A DNA stretch of 64,000 bases from Orbilia blumenaviensis (GCA_036872755.1 JAVHNS010000008.1:1984001-2048000), one strand, 5' to 3'. Counted from the stretch's first letter, positions 37,084 through 49,798 are shown. Made by a program: numbers and translations. Notes: generated from the letters alone by a model not told the origin.

Positions 37084-38022
37084 GTATATATATTACCACA
37101 TGCACATTGCATTGTACTGTATGGTTAGTTCCAGATATACGGTAGATATATACCCTTCGCACTTTTCAATATATCGGTACGTACGGGGTACACCTAGTAC
37201 CTCCCAGGGTACACCTAGTACCTCCCAGGGTACTTGAGGAAGTACTTAGACTTAGATAACCGATCAACATGTAGCAGTCTAAATCTACATACTTCAAAGC
37301 GCTTTGAGCTATTAAATTTCCCAAACCAGTTTGTGTAACAACGTGGACAATGTTAGCCATCGACGACACAACAACACATTTCCCAAACAATTTACCACAT
37401 TGCACTCAATGAGTTACGGGACTGCTTGATGCAATGAGCCCATTCTTAGAAGCTTAGTTAAGTTTATCTTCAAGCAAGAAATATGCTATCTTTACAACGT
37501 ACAGCCTTTTTTGGATTTCCTTGTCTTCCGAGTCTGGCAAATTTCATATCGCTTTAACTCCTCCTCCTCTGCTAGAGTTAGCTTTCATGGACGCCACTGA
37601 TATATATTGGTTTTATTTATTCTTATTTTTATTATATTCCAATCATGTGTAATAGGCTTTGCTAAATACAGGAATGCAATACCGACATGTAATCGCCCTT
37701 CAGTGAAATAGATTAGCTATTCCAAGCATGAAACCATTATTTCCATCCATTAAAACAAAATATGCCCAAGTTCCAGATCCCAAATTCCCAAATTCGTAAA
37801 GGAGCGTAAGTGCATGGAAATAAACAGCCATGACATCATAAGAGAGCCATTAACCAATGGCAAATGCTAATAACATTAAGGATTAAACAATAAGCAGTGC
37901 TGCGATGTGCAAATTGCCTCACACGTTTCTTTCTTTCTTTGTTTCTGACTTTTGAAACGCGTTGATAAGACATGACATGCAAAACTAAAACAGTATACTT
38001 TAAGTTATAGGTCGTAAAATGT
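37084..38022. other. Intergenic, about 0.9 kb
   Basis: Convergent 3' flanks of SDA1 and the repeat protein. It holds a 21-bp tandem repeat at 37186-37233 and no supportable frame. Confidence 0.5.
37186..37233. repeat. 21-bp tandem repeat, about 2.3 copies
   Basis: Two exact copies of a unit beginning GGGTACACCTAG (37186-37206, 37207-37227) and a partial third copy. It lies just past the SDA1 stop. Confidence 0.7.
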
Positions 38023-39796
38023 TTAGAAAAGGAGGACGGCTCCGGCCATCATAGCTGCTACAACGCCGAATGCTGGGCGGAGTGCCATGGCGGCGCCAGT
38101 GTATTCTGGTGGAGGTGGGGAAGTAGTAACCCTGCAACTAGTTAGTTATCTATTTTCATATGTAAAAAAGTATGGGGAATACTTACGGAGCTGGGGTGGT
38201 GCTGGTAGCCAAAGTATGTGGTGGTGGAGGTGGAGTGTAGGAGCTTGGTGGTGGGGGAACATAAGAGCTTGAAGGTGGAGGGGGGACGTGTGTTGTGCTT
38301 GATGTGCATGGAGTGCTCGAGGGTGGTGGAGGTGGAGTATATGTTGGAGGAGGGGGAACATATGTGCTAGATGGTGGTGGTGGTGGGGTGTAAGTTGGGG
38401 GTGGGGGGACTTCCGAGGTGCTTGTGGTCTCAACAGGTGTAGTGGTCTCGCATGGTGTAGTTTCTACTGGAGTAGAGGTCGTCTCACATGGGGTCGTTTC
38501 AACTGGAGTGGATGTCGTCTCGCATGGGGTAGTTTCTACTGGAGTGGATGTCGTCTCCACTGGAGTAGAGGTAGTCTCGCATGGGGTAGTCTCTACAGGA
38601 GTGGAGGTGGTCTCGCACGGGGTGGTCTCCACTGGAGTGGTTTCCACGGGCGTAGTCGTCTCACAAGGAGTTGTTTCCACAGGAGTAGAAGTGGTTTCGC
38701 ACGGGGTAGTCTCCACTGGGGTAGATGTAGTCTCGCATGGAGTAGTTTCCACTGGGGTAGAGGTCGTCTCACAGGGAGTAGTGGTCTCTACAGGCGTAGT
38801 TTCCACAGGTGTAGTGGTCTCGCATGGAGTAGTTTCCACAGGCGTAGTTGTCTCGCAAGGAGTAGTCTCTACAGGAGTAGTTTCCACGGGCGTAGTCGTC
38901 TCGCAAGGAGTAGTCTCTACAGGAGTAGTCTCTACAGGAGTAGTCGTCTCACATGGTGTAGTCTCGACAGGAGTGGTAGTCTCGCACGGCGTGGTCTCGA
39001 CAGGAGTAGTCTCTACAGGAGTGGTAGTCTCGCACGGCGTGGTCTCGACAGGAGTAGTCTCTACAGGAGTGGTAGTCTCGCACGGTGTAGTTTCCACTGG
39101 GGTAGTGGTCTCACATGGCGTAGTTTCCACTGGTGTAGATGTGGTTTCGCATGGAGTGGTTGTTGTTTCCTCAGGCGTAGACGTTGTTTCACATGGAGTG
39201 GTTTCTACTGGAGTAGAGGTTGTCTCGCATGGAGTAGTGGTCTCTACAGGTGTAGTTTCCACAGGTGTAGTGGTCTCGCATGGGGTAGTGGTCTCTACAG
39301 GCGTAGTTTCCACAGGAGTAGTAGTCTCGCATGGAGTAGTTTCTACCGGAGTGGTTTCCACGGGAGTTGAAGTCGTCTCGCAGGGAGTAGTTGTAGTTTC
39401 CTCAGGTGTCGAAGTCGTCTCATATGGCGTGGTCTCTACAGGTGTAGAAGTCGTTTCGCATGGAGTCGTCGTAGACTCTTCAGGTGTAGATGTAGTCTCG
39501 TATGGAACCGTCGTAGACTCTTCAGGTGTAGTTGTGGTCTCGCATGGAGTGGTTGTCTCTACAGGCGTAGAAGTGGTTTCACATGGAGTCGTTTCTACAG
39601 GTGTCGATGTCTCGCACGGAGTAGTAGTTTCAATTGGTGGAGGAGTAGTAGTGGTGGGGGGGTATAAACTGCTGCACTCCGGATGACGGCTTCTCTCTTC
39701 TTCCGTCCCGCACCATCTTCTATGGATATCGATTGGGGAGGCGGCTACATATGATGCTGCCAGTCCTATCAATATCAGATTGTTGAATTGAACCAT
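38023..39796 (-). CDS. GPI-anchored cell-wall protein with Pro-Cys-Glu-Thr-Thr repeats
   Basis: Exons 39796-38187 and 38131-38023 total 1719 nt, 572 aa. The signal peptide (MVQFNNLILIGLAASYVAA) leads to SPIDIHRRWCGTEEE. About residues 55-440 are a tandem array built from PVETT and PCETT blocks of 5-11 residues; I count roughly 27 PCET units. A Pro-rich stalk follows (YTPPPPPSS, YVPPPPTYT). The intron donor GTAAGT and CAG acceptor restore TPAPVTTSPPPPEYTGAA, where TGAA is a plausible GPI omega site, then a hydrophobic tail ending AGAVLLF. Nearly every residue of the array is Thr, Pro, Glu or Cys, so heavy O-mannosylation and disulfide cross-linking of the wall are expected (inference). Repeat number is likely polymorphic. 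Confidence 0.85.
38425..39650 (-). repeat. Tandem coding repeat of 15-33 nt units
   Basis: The array coding the PVETT/PCETT blocks. Units are imperfect at the third codon position, so the repeat is old or selected at protein level. The opposite strand reads open throughout only because of this repeat. Confidence 0.8.
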
Positions 39797-41263
39797 TTTT
39801 TATATATATTGGTCCGAAACGAACGTAGTATGTCGATATTCTATCTTGGTGATACTATGGATTATACTTTATTAAAGTATATACTCATATGTAGTAATCC
39901 TTGATTATTATTATTATGCGCCTGGATATAAACGAAGGTATCCTAGGTTATGAACGAGTGGTTGTCTGATAATTAACGAAGGGTTGATGATAGTTAAAGA
40001 TGTGAGCCTAGGAGGGCTGCTATAGACAATATATACTCTTCCCAACCAACCTCCTATACACCTTAAATGCATAGCAATAGGAGATCCTCGACCGGCATAG
40101 GAAACCTGCAAGGGTGAATTTAGCTCCAGCCTTCCGCCTGACTTTTGTTTCCAGATCAACTAGAGAAAACCATCGCGGACGAAGTAACCCCATGTCATTT
40201 TTCCTTTCGGATTCGTGCGAAGACTCGAATTCGGCGCTGGCAATATCAAAAGGTATTCCCACAGTCAGGCTGTGTTGCCTGGTAGTAGTGCTAGTCTAGC
40301 CTCTACCGCGAGCAGAAATCTTCAGGGGGCCCCTGGTCTATACCGTCATAGGTATAGAAAACCCTCCGAACGTTTCTTTTGTGATTTGCTACCTGCGGGT
40401 GGTTCATGCACACCGCCAGAGGTAACCTTCCACTCGCCATGATATCGTGTTCTTCTTTTTACTTCTTTTGAGTTAGCTTAGGGCCTAAGGGCATGCGAAT
40501 TCTCGGTTTTCGGCATCGTGGCATATGGCCATGCAGTGGCCGACCAGTCCTCCTATTACCCGCATGTTTGATATTCAGCCATGCATTCCGTATGCCGTCT
40601 GTGTAGATATCGAAATATCTACCCAACCGGCATGCGGTTTCATGTCCGGTTTCTATACTATCTTTCGTGATATCCCAGTCATAAAATTGGAATGGAAAAA
40701 ATTGCTTCTAGCAATTCGACGGCGATTAGACCTTAATTTTTAGTACCACCTCGTGCGGTAGGAAGGTCTGCAATTCTGTTTTCCGGAATCGACCATTCAT
40801 TCGGTGTGATCAAATTCTTAGCGGGACCGGGTCACCCGAGAATTATTTTTGTCCGGCAAAACTAGAAATTCTCAAGCGGAATATATTCGCTAAAGTCGAT
40901 GTAACTATGCTGCGTCAGGGGTCAAAAATAGCTCCACTGCAAATGGAAAAAAATACTAGTGGTCGGGTACCGAGACTTTGGCCTGGAAAACCGATGATTG
41001 ACACAAGATCTTTTTAGGGGATTCCGAGGGAACGCCACTGATGATATCTCTGGCCCGAGCTCTCTGGATGCGGGTGATCAGGAGCAAACACCATTGTTTC
41101 GCCAGAGTCCGGCGGCCGTTGGAACCATTGCGGCGCACAACCAATCCAGTATCTGTACTCCACAAACAGTACCACATAGTAATTTCAAAGTTTGGTGATC
41201 ACAAAATACGACCTTCCAAACATTGGTATAGATAGCATTCAACTCTCCATTTCTTCAGGCTAA
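39797..41263. other. Intergenic, about 1.5 kb
   Basis: Promoter of the GPI protein and 3' flank of DML1. Short frames on both strands (40020-40262, 40956-41198) carry no motif and I do not accept them. Confidence 0.5.
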
Positions 41264-43192
41264 TTAATCATAGAAATCGTCAGAATCACTTCCCCAGCCT
41301 TCCTCGTAGGCTTCATACAATTCCCCCAGCCCGTTAGAAATTGTTTCCCGTTCATCCAAAGGAACTATGCGATTCGCTAAAGCCTGTGATGCTTTGAGAT
41401 GCCCCACGACCGATGAGGATGTTCTCAACGCGGTTGCAAAACCCAGGCTTTCATCAGTATTTTTTTGTGGTTCGAATATATCAGGGAAACTTGATAGAAC
41501 CGGGAATCGCAAGTCCAAGTAACATTGACTGTTATTGTAAGCTTATTTCTGAGCCGTTTTTTTTGTAGATTGTTTTTTTCTCTTTTGGGTAGGAACCTCT
41601 CTTACCTTTCTCTTGAGTCTTTTATGGTTGCATCAGGCCCTTGAGGGCTGTCGTGGCCCTTCTCTATTCCTCGGAGTACTTCAAGCCCCGCAAAGATATG
41701 CTGCTCCGTCCCTCCCCATGAAAGGTCGACTGGGTCAGGGAAAAAATTGATACGATCTGCATTCTTGCTTTTTGCAGGATTTTCGTCGACTGCATTAAGG
41801 CGGAGAGTTGATATCTGCTGATTCCCATTTGCATTAAGCAGCGTGGAAACTTCTGCTAGGGTCCTCCGTGAACCTGCAGCCTTTAGTCTACTGGGCAAAA
41901 TGCTTGTTTCCAATGCTGTAGCTATCAACGCCGACGTTCTCCACAAGGATGCTGGTTCGTATCCTTTCACATAGCTGGGAAGTTTCAGCGACGGCCGCGG
42001 GATGTTAATTGGGATATACGTTGTGCATGAAGGAAGCATCCCAATCAATGACTGAACAGAAGCAGCAGTTCTCGACAACACACGGTCCTGGTTCCTTATC
42101 AGTAGGTCGAATCATGCTAAATTTGGCCTTAGCTTAGCCTACCCTGGTTGTCTTTTCTGACCGTTCCAACGCCCATGTCCAGATAGTGGTCTTTGGGTAC
42201 TCGTCTCGAAGGTTGTCTAAATAACTTGTTGCGAACCCGCCCCATGCATCGTCGACCGTTGTCAAGACCTGTAATCCTTGCATCAGGTCGCATTCTTCGG
42301 CAAAAACTCGAAATTGTCTATCGAGGATGTCCTCCTCCTACAAACCGTTAGATATCCATTAGAACTATTTTTTCTTTCTTTAACCCCTCCTCTAACGGGA
42401 AGAAATTTCCAGAAGTGACGTCAAACCTTGTCGGACGACTCGAATAGCTGGGAGCCTAGATCGAAAGAATCGAAGGGGGTTAATGGGTTTGCATGCTCGT
42501 ACTCATTGTACTGAATCGACGATCGAGGATGATAGAACATTCGGTTGAAGTCACTCCAATATCGAACTGTCTCATCCGTTAAACGGCCTGGTTCGATTCC
42601 CTAAAATTACCCCTGTCTTAGACTCTGCAGTACAGTCCGGGTAACGTACTCTCCTGATGTCGAACTGACCTCATCCAGAGCTTGTTGAAATTTATTCTTT
42701 TCTGCCTTCAACGTCTCCCTTGTCTCGTTCTTCCCGCTCCTGCAGGAAATTAATTGCCGCCCAGTAAATCAGTGGCTTAAGCTCTTACCATAGGGAATTC
42801 AGATCGAGATCTTTGATTTTCGCCAAATCGGCTTCATCTTGGTATAACTGGTTTATTTTTCGTAGTGACCCGAATCCGCCTTGTCATAGATAAGAATAAA
42901 GGCCTCGGGAGGATACAAAGCCGGGGACATACCTTTTAGATCGTAGATTAGGGCTCTTGGAGTGAATGTTTCCACATTTCCAACCCCGAGCCCTACCCGA
43001 AAATGGATATCGTGGTCAACCGGCGACGGATCCTTTTCATCATATGTGAAGTATGATTCCTTGATGATATAAGGTCAGCCTGCTTTTGATATTTGGTTCT
43101 CGGTTCGTTCATCCGCAGACCTGTAGGTTCCAGAAATGGGTCCCCACGAAATTCGCGTAGTGGCCCAACTGGATCGTTATTATCTCATGCAT
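41264..43192 (-). CDS. DML1: DML1 (misato), tubulin-like mitochondrial inheritance protein
   Basis: Eight exons: 43192-43121, 43059-42933, 42879-42789, 42739-42670, 42600-42427, 42337-42143, 42087-41606, 41528-41264. Total 1476 nt, 491 aa. DML1/misato is needed for partition of mitochondria and mtDNA. The start [24 protein letters not shown] corresponds to the family's tubulin-like opening (the misato segment II signature). Then FHVR-type [91 protein letters not shown] and [20 protein letters not shown]. The C-terminal half has [20 protein letters not shown] and ends [13 protein letters not shown]. All junctions keep frame. Confidence 0.93.
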
Positions 43193-43701
43193 CTTCAAGA
43201 TCGTCTCTGGCGCAAGGCGGTGACGTTATACGTTACGAGGTGTCACTGTTAATGCAATGTTGTTGGAAAATTTAAGTTTGTCCCACCGAATGCTGACCTT
43301 TACAAGCAACACGAAATCGTGTTGTATCTTTCGACTACTGTGCCAGTCCCCTGACAGTCTCAAAACCAAGTCCAGGCAGTCTCGGCACTTCTACCAGAGA
43401 CAAAATAGCGGTCACGCCTGCCGGGACTCTTCTCGGGGCGGTAAAGCTCTGCTCGAGTCTAATAGTCACAATGATTGTAATTCAAATTAAATGATTATAA
43501 AACATAATTTCCCTGGCCCCTCTAGTTGGTATTACTAGCATGCAACACGAGTCTTCATTCTCCAGAAAATGCTCTGCCTACAAGAACCCAAAATGCTGTG
43601 GTAGAAGTATTTACAATGAAAACTGGAGAGTATAAATATCGTATTAACTCCTTTCCATTATTCGCCCGTTTACGGTGCATTCCTCGTTCATTACTCTATT
43701 A
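43193..43701. other. Intergenic between DML1 and the Hsp70-like gene
   Basis: About 0.5 kb holding the DML1 promoter and the 3' flank of the upstream minus-strand gene. No coding frame is supported. Confidence 0.5.
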
Positions 43702-46147
43702 TTAGTAGCGAGTTCTGACGGCGCCGTAGCATTTGCCCTTGAACCATGTCTCAAAGCGAATGTCCGCCGGAAGGAATGTCATCTCGATAGAGAATTCTAC
43801 TTTGGTTAGCAATGGTAGAAAAAAACACGGAGATAAATAATGAGCCTTACCTGCTCTTAAAAAGGTATTATTCCCGATCTGACATTCATCAAACTCCCGC
43901 TCCGGGACTTCGGAGAGGTCGGCTGTTAGAAGACAAAGATCATAGACCTCTGCTTGAAATATTAGCGCACGAATAAAACTTGATCATAAAATTGTTGGAA
44001 ATACCTTTGTCCCTCAAATTACTTGCTGGCTCATCAGAGTCACAAGCTACGAGTTGAGTAGTATGAATAAGTTTCTCGCCCCGGTTGAAAGATGTGACGC
44101 ATGAAAGACGGAATCGTTTATTGCTGTCCGTATTATCTCCCTAATCTTTCTGTTAGAGATGTTGGGATGAAGGGAAAATTCCAATCTTACTCTATTAATG
44201 ATCCAGCTTATTTGATTTTTGGCCATCTTCAATCCGCTGAAAGTTGAAACCATGGCGTCGAGCTCTGAGTGAATCATTGGGTCGAAATGCTTCAGAAGCT
44301 CTGTTCCATAATGCCTTCGGCACCTTCTCTTGTCGACAACCAAGTCGCCTTGCAATCCCCATAGAACTGCGCCTCTAGCAACGGCGGACCATGCGGAAGC
44401 AGGACGGATGACATCGATCTGGCCAAACGGCCCCCAAGAAAATTTAGAGAGCGTTTTATATAGATAATCTGATTCCCCAAACCCTCCTACGAGGAGAATG
44501 TGTTTGACCTTTCCGCCTTGTTTGTGGACCTCGGTTATCTGGCCGTTAACAAGAGCTATAATTTCATCGATAATTGGTCGGAAAGTTTCCTTGATTTCTT
44601 CGCTGAAGAAGCCAGATGAGTTAGCCTCCCTTTCATATCGTTTTCAGGTGGTTTGCCCTTTGAGATTATCTTACTCGGCAAGTTCAAATTCGCCATCTTC
44701 GATCTTCGCTTTCGAGTTGTCTGGGACGTTCAAAGTAAGATATCGCGGTCTTGTATTTGGAGGATCCCCGGAACCATAAGCCCGCTTTACGGTTTCAAAC
44801 TCTTTCATAAGTTTGCTGCCCGGTCCTCGTTTTGAGAGTGGAATAGATCCCAATCCCGCATCCGCAAGTCGCCTCCGTAACAGTTCCTGGAATTGAGAAT
44901 CGCTATGGATCTATGGGTCAGTAGGAATATGACAAGTGGCCCAACACTGTACTCACATAAAGGTACTGCCACAATTTCCACCACTTCCGATAACCTTCTC
45001 TGCGATTTTGAGCTCGGGCTCCGTTTGAACGACCTCGTAGGTAATCAAATCGACAGTACCACCCTAAAATGCTAAATTAGCTGACGGACGGTTATGATTT
45101 CAAAAATGAGGAAACTTACACCGGCATCAACCATGACGAAGGAATCGCCGACCTTTACAGAACCATCTTAGTATTATAATCGAGGACGAGGGTTATGTCA
45201 AAGGGATATACCTGGAGTTGACTTGCGTTCCTTGTCGAGTCGAATGTTGACTTGATTGTGTAAATTGCGGCAGCCTCCGGTTCACTCACGAGCTTAATCC
45301 TGTCATCCTTTCGGGAAGCAAATCCAGCTCGTTTCGCTGCTTCCTTGGTCAAGTTCCTCGCCTTATCACTCCATATGGCGGGAACAGTCAAGACAAACTC
45401 AATTGGTGTTACATCCACGTATTCCTTGCCGTAGTGTTGAGCCAGTCTTTCGATCGTATGGGCATATACACCCGATAAATAGTCTGAGACAACATCTATG
45501 GCGTTTTTGCCAGGTGGTAGGGCCATGTATCCAGATGGAGGTTTTATAGTTGGCTTGTTCGCAAATGTGGGATCGGCATTCATATTCGCTCCATCGTTCG
45601 CTGTCGAGGGCGAGTTGAGCAGCAGCTTAACCCAGACATGGCGAACGAGGTTCTTGTCAAGAGGTATATCGGATCCCCATCTGAAGCCTGAGAATCCGAT
45701 CCAAGAGAGCAATATAAATTAGCAACGTTATTTCGACGTATAGGTACACAACCCAGTTCAGGCTTGAGCAGAAATAATACCATTTGGAAAATCATCCCCC
45801 GACCCGTATGCAATTTGAGAGGGAGTCTTGTCTTCGTTCGTATTGCCGTGCCCTGGCCATGAGTTGATAACCTGGATGGATTCGACGGTTTTAGATCCGG
45901 TGTGACCGTGGGCAACACCTGTAGCATGTGATTAGAAACGTTCAAAACCCGAACTCCCAGAAGCCGTCCCGTAGAATATGCATATGACGGATATATTTAC
46001 CGGTGAATGTTGTCCCTGTAATTTCAAGGGATTATATGTTAGCATCGCCTTTCTGCATGCGGCACAGCCATCCACTGCAGCGGGATTGAACATACCGTAG
46101 TCGACTCCGACAATCAATCTCGCTTCTTCGAGTGGTGGAGTCGCCAT
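43702..46147 (-). CDS. Divergent Hsp70-family ATPase, HSPA12-like
   Basis: Eleven exons: 46147-46096, 46015-46001, 45918-45781, 45687-45212, 45152-45120, 45063-44957, 44902-44675, 44602-44191, 44140-44005, 43949-43851, 43799-43702. Total 1794 nt, 597 aa. The actin/Hsp70 ATPase fold is shown by phosphate-1 VGVDYGTTFTGVAHG, AKRAGFASRKDDRIKLVSEPEAAAIYT, phosphate-2 MVDAGGGTVDLITYEV and adenosine-binding HILLVGGFGESDYLY. The Hsp70 substrate domain and EEVD tail are absent; it ends CYGAVRTRY, as in fungal HSPA12-like proteins. Exon 2 is only 15 nt and codes the phosphate-loop core. Exon 5 is 33 nt. Client and role are unknown; such genes are expanded in filamentous fungi. Confidence 0.9.
46001..46015 (-). 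other. 15-nt microexon coding the ATP phosphate-1 loop
   Basis: Exon 2 of the Hsp70-like gene. It is flanked by introns 46095-46016 (donor GTATGT) and 46000-45919 (donor GTAAAT). Its 15 nt complete GTTFTG. Leaving it out keeps the reading frame. Confidence 0.75.
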
Positions 46148-47900
46148 AGTTTATGTGATCTAGCAACTGCGATTCTTGGCTATCCCGAAAATGGACCACG
46201 TATTTAATTCAGAACTCTGGACTAGATATATCGTTTCGATATTTGCGACCGTGTGTTCCCCAGCAGCTTGTGTGCCGTATGCCACCCGGGCCGGTACGCC
46301 CGCTGGTATGAGATTCGAAATTGTGCGGCGGTTGTTCTGCCTGGGGGCAATAGCTAAGATGAGGGATAAACGCCACGACCTGTAGGTATAGACCTAGAGA
46401 ACAAACGGAAAGAGGAACCAGAGGGGCGCGTGAACAGGAGACGAAGTTACGAAGTTCAAGTCGAGAAGGTCGTCAGACAATCACCAGGGGGTGTGACGAC
46501 TTAATAAACACGAGTGTCCGGAGTCCTTCAAGCTTCAAAGAAGAAGAGATGGCCCCGCTGCTAGCTGCTAGCTGGCTAGGCCAAGTGGATGGGCCAAGGA
46601 TTTTGTCACGAAAGCTTTGAGCCTCGTCGCCAATCAGGTCTGCGTTTCAGCCGCACCCCACCCGGCAGCCCTGTGCATCGAGTTGACCTTCGAGTTCAGT
46701 TTTAATTACTAAGTACTAAGCTAATCAGCGTGTTCATAGAGGGCCAAGCTATCGCGGAGGCTCCCAGGTCAGGAACAATTTGCACGGAAAGATGCTTGAT
46801 ATATATAAATCCTACATGCATATGTCGAATCTCGCCATTGATAGCTAAGTAGGTAGCGAGTAAATCTGTCTTAGAGCACCCGCCTGGATCCTTTAGCTAG
46901 CTTATCAAATTTTATCATATGATCGTGGTGGTACACGCATATCCATCAACGTTTGCTCTCCGAATTTTCAAGCTTTGCGGGCTTTGTGGTGGGCGAGGCT
47001 GTACAGGGACAGGGGCCATTGATTGGATAGACGCAAACGCTAGCACCGCGATGCACCCGGTGGGGTTCTACGCGGGGCTGGACATTTTCATTTCGATCTT
47101 CTGGTCGTCCCGTCGAAAATGTTCCATTCTCTTGACAAAACTAACATCTCTCCTTAGCAAGTCACGTTTGTATGACAAATATTGCTGCCCATCCCCTCGC
47201 CTCGAATAAGATCAGCAAGGCTTAGCTAAGGGGAGTCTACCCTCCTTCGGGCTCGAGTTTCAGCTGAACATCGACGTCTCCATATATCGCATACTATTCA
47301 AATATATTGCCCAGACGTAATATTGTTATCGTTGGGTCCGGCGCCGGGATCAAAAAACGAACGACTGCTCCCCAAGCTGCCCAGAATCAATTGACAATCC
47401 CGTAACTCGGATTATTTTGCCAAATATATCCGCTGGCGCCAGGTACAGAGGCAGGGTTTACTTATATATTCCTAAGAAAAGGTAGGGTCGTCCCCGTGCC
47501 CAAGCAGCTTGTTTATGAGAACCACGACAAGTCCTTAACTTTACAACCTCGAGGGAATTCGTACTGTGACGGAACTTGGATCTGATATACAATATTGAGC
47601 CCTCAAAACTATCCCTGTCTACCCTCCCTTTGTTCTTCTTCGATGAACTCCTATACTTCAAGTACTCTGTTATTGAAAATGTACAGAACTAAAAGAGATA
47701 AAAGATATTGGAGAGACCTAAGGGGCCCATTGCGCCATCAGGAAGATGTCTGTCTCGAATATAACCACAATAATACGTAGCCAAGCAAGGCGCTAACCGT
47801 TCAATTCCTCTGTTAGTTCGAACCTTCATCAAACGGCACAGTAAAACCACTATCCTCAACCCAGAGTAAAGGACCTTGCCAGTCGTATAACAAACCCAAG
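46148..47900. other. Divergent intergenic region, about 1.75 kb
   Basis: Lies between the Hsp70-like gene and the coiled-coil gene and must hold both promoters. No frame has a family signature. A 96-codon open stretch at 46919-47209 on the plus strand has no motif. I saw no heat-shock element array, but this was by eye only. Confidence 0.5.
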
Positions 47901-49526
47901 ATGTCAGATTCAAGACCAAATGATCGCGGCTATCAGAGCAAAGTTTTCAGGGACTATGGCTCAAATTTTGCAGGAGCAGCCCTCCGAGAGGTCGACCACC
48001 AAGTATTTAAAGCGGAACAGGCGCATGAGAGGGTTGTTGCTGAGCAGGGAAGGACCATCGAGCTCCTCCACGACGAATTGGAAACTGCCAAAGACAAGTT
48101 GAGAAGATTGCAGAATTCTAGGTTCAAATCCGTAGAGCGAGAGTTGGCCATGCCAGACTCTAATCTCGGGGAAAAATATGATGCCTTGGTCGGCGACATA
48201 AAATTCATAGTCCTAAATCTCACAAGGTCTATAGACGGTAACTTTTCGGATATCTTGAATACCTTAAAGCAAAGTGCCGTGTATCAAGAAGGGCTGGGGC
48301 GTGTATTGGAGCCAAATGTCTCCGTCCAGGAGTTCGAGAACCTCTTAGAGAAATCCGACTCGCCAACAAAACTCCTAGCATTCATCATCCGAGCCATAAT
48401 TTTGAATATGCTCCGGTTGAGGTTATTTAATTCGAACGTTTTCCTATGTATAGGAGGAGATAACTGGAAACAGCTACGAGAGGTGTATCGTCATCTTCTA
48501 ACTGCAGGTAAGTGCTTCCTAGATAAGTCGTGATATGGTTGTATTATTGCTCGATCGGGTTATTCTAATCTTGAGGTAGGCCTAGAACACCGTGGGGAGG
48601 AGCATGAAATTCTAGTTGAACCCAGAGATGATAGATTCCGTCGGGATGCATCTCTATGGAGGTCTCAGTCCTTGATCATCCTTGATCGAAATAAGGATCG
48701 ATTAAAGCTCGGAGACGGCCAATCTGCCATACTTGGGCAGCTAATTACGGATATCGAGGCTCTTCTTACTCCCCTGACTAAATCCACAACCCAAAAAGAA
48801 GAACTGAAAGTCAACCTCAAGTCATTGGTCAAACTTGCTTCCGATTTGTCTATCCAGCTCGGAAAGCAACGTGCGATGTTCGAGTTAGAACCGAAACGGT
48901 ACATTGGACTCAAGGCACAGAAGGGTATGGATCAGTTTGGACCATGGGCGCCTGAAAACGATAGCGAAGACCAATTTGGTCCTAGAGATATTCTTGCTGT
49001 CATCGCCCCGGCTTTGTTCAAGTTTGGTAATGACGACGGAGAAGAATTCGAACAGCATAAGGTCGTAAGGCAGGCACATGTCTTGGTCCTACCTCCCAAA
49101 GGCTTAGAATCATCCAACCCGCCGGTGGCCGTGGATGAAGTACCAGCTGCCGCTATAAATGCTGAGAATCCTCCTGAGATTACAAACTCTACACTATCTA
49201 GTGTAGAACCAGTTGCCAACGATCTATCTATAAACCCGGGAATTACCCAATCCACTCAAGATGATAATGTCTCATCACCGCCATCACCTTTGGAAGAGGG
49301 AATCGAAGAAAGGGCTCCCACACCACCCCCAAAGGACGACGTGAATTCGATGGAGCCCCCAACGAGCACTTGCCCCGGGAGGAAGACCCCAGAGCCAAAG
49401 GTGCGAAGTCAAGATCTTTCTATAGGCGCAGTGGATGGGCAAAAGGTGAGAGATCCAAGTCAGAAAACCGATACCACCATGAAACAAGGATCTCCCTTAA
49501 AAGCAAAGACTGTAAAAAAGACGTAG
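47901..49526 (+). CDS. Hypothetical coiled-coil protein with disordered Pro/Ser-rich tail
   Basis: Exons 47901-48507 and 48580-49526 total 1554 nt, 517 aa. An N-terminal coiled coil (about 35-75, VFKAEQAHERVVAEQGRTIE) is followed by a helical globular region with KYDALVGDIKFIVLNLTRSI, LLEKSDSPTKLLAFIIRAII and WKQLREVYRHLL. After the junction come GLEHRGEEHEILVEPRDDRF and helices around KEELKVNLKSLVKLASDLSI. The last 170 residues are disordered and Pro/Ser/Glu-rich, with PPSPLEEGIEERAPTPPPKD and a Lys-rich end. The acceptor was placed at 48579 because an earlier AG gives an immediate stop. The helical core resembles the style of fungal proteins of unknown function that neighbour incompatibility-type genes, but I cannot name it. 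Confidence 0.6.
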
Positions 49527-49798
49527 CACAGGAATATACTTCATGACTACTTTTCTAGCTTTAAGGTTTTACTGAAGTTAATCGGGATTTAGGGTTGATG
49601 CTGTAGTGTTAAAACCGTCTATCTTTTGATTTGAACAAGTTGCTCTCAAGTTTAGGATGCGGGAGTTATTCCACTCTCTATCAACTTTAATACAATTTTC
49701 TTTTTATATAGGTATTCACATATGCATTAGCACCACATTACCCAGATACGTTTCGATCTGGTCTACGAGATAATAGTCTCATGAATATAGAGTGCGGT

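Noticed and set aside
38418..39686. 422-codon open frame on the plus strand (VVSTGVVVSHG repeats)
   Set aside because: It is the mirror of the PCETT/PVETT repeat on the minus strand; it has no signal peptide or motif and is open only because the repeat avoids stops on both strands.
46919..47209. 96-codon plus-strand frame in the divergent intergenic region
   Set aside because: No motif, no nearby splice partner, and composition like the surrounding non-coding DNA.
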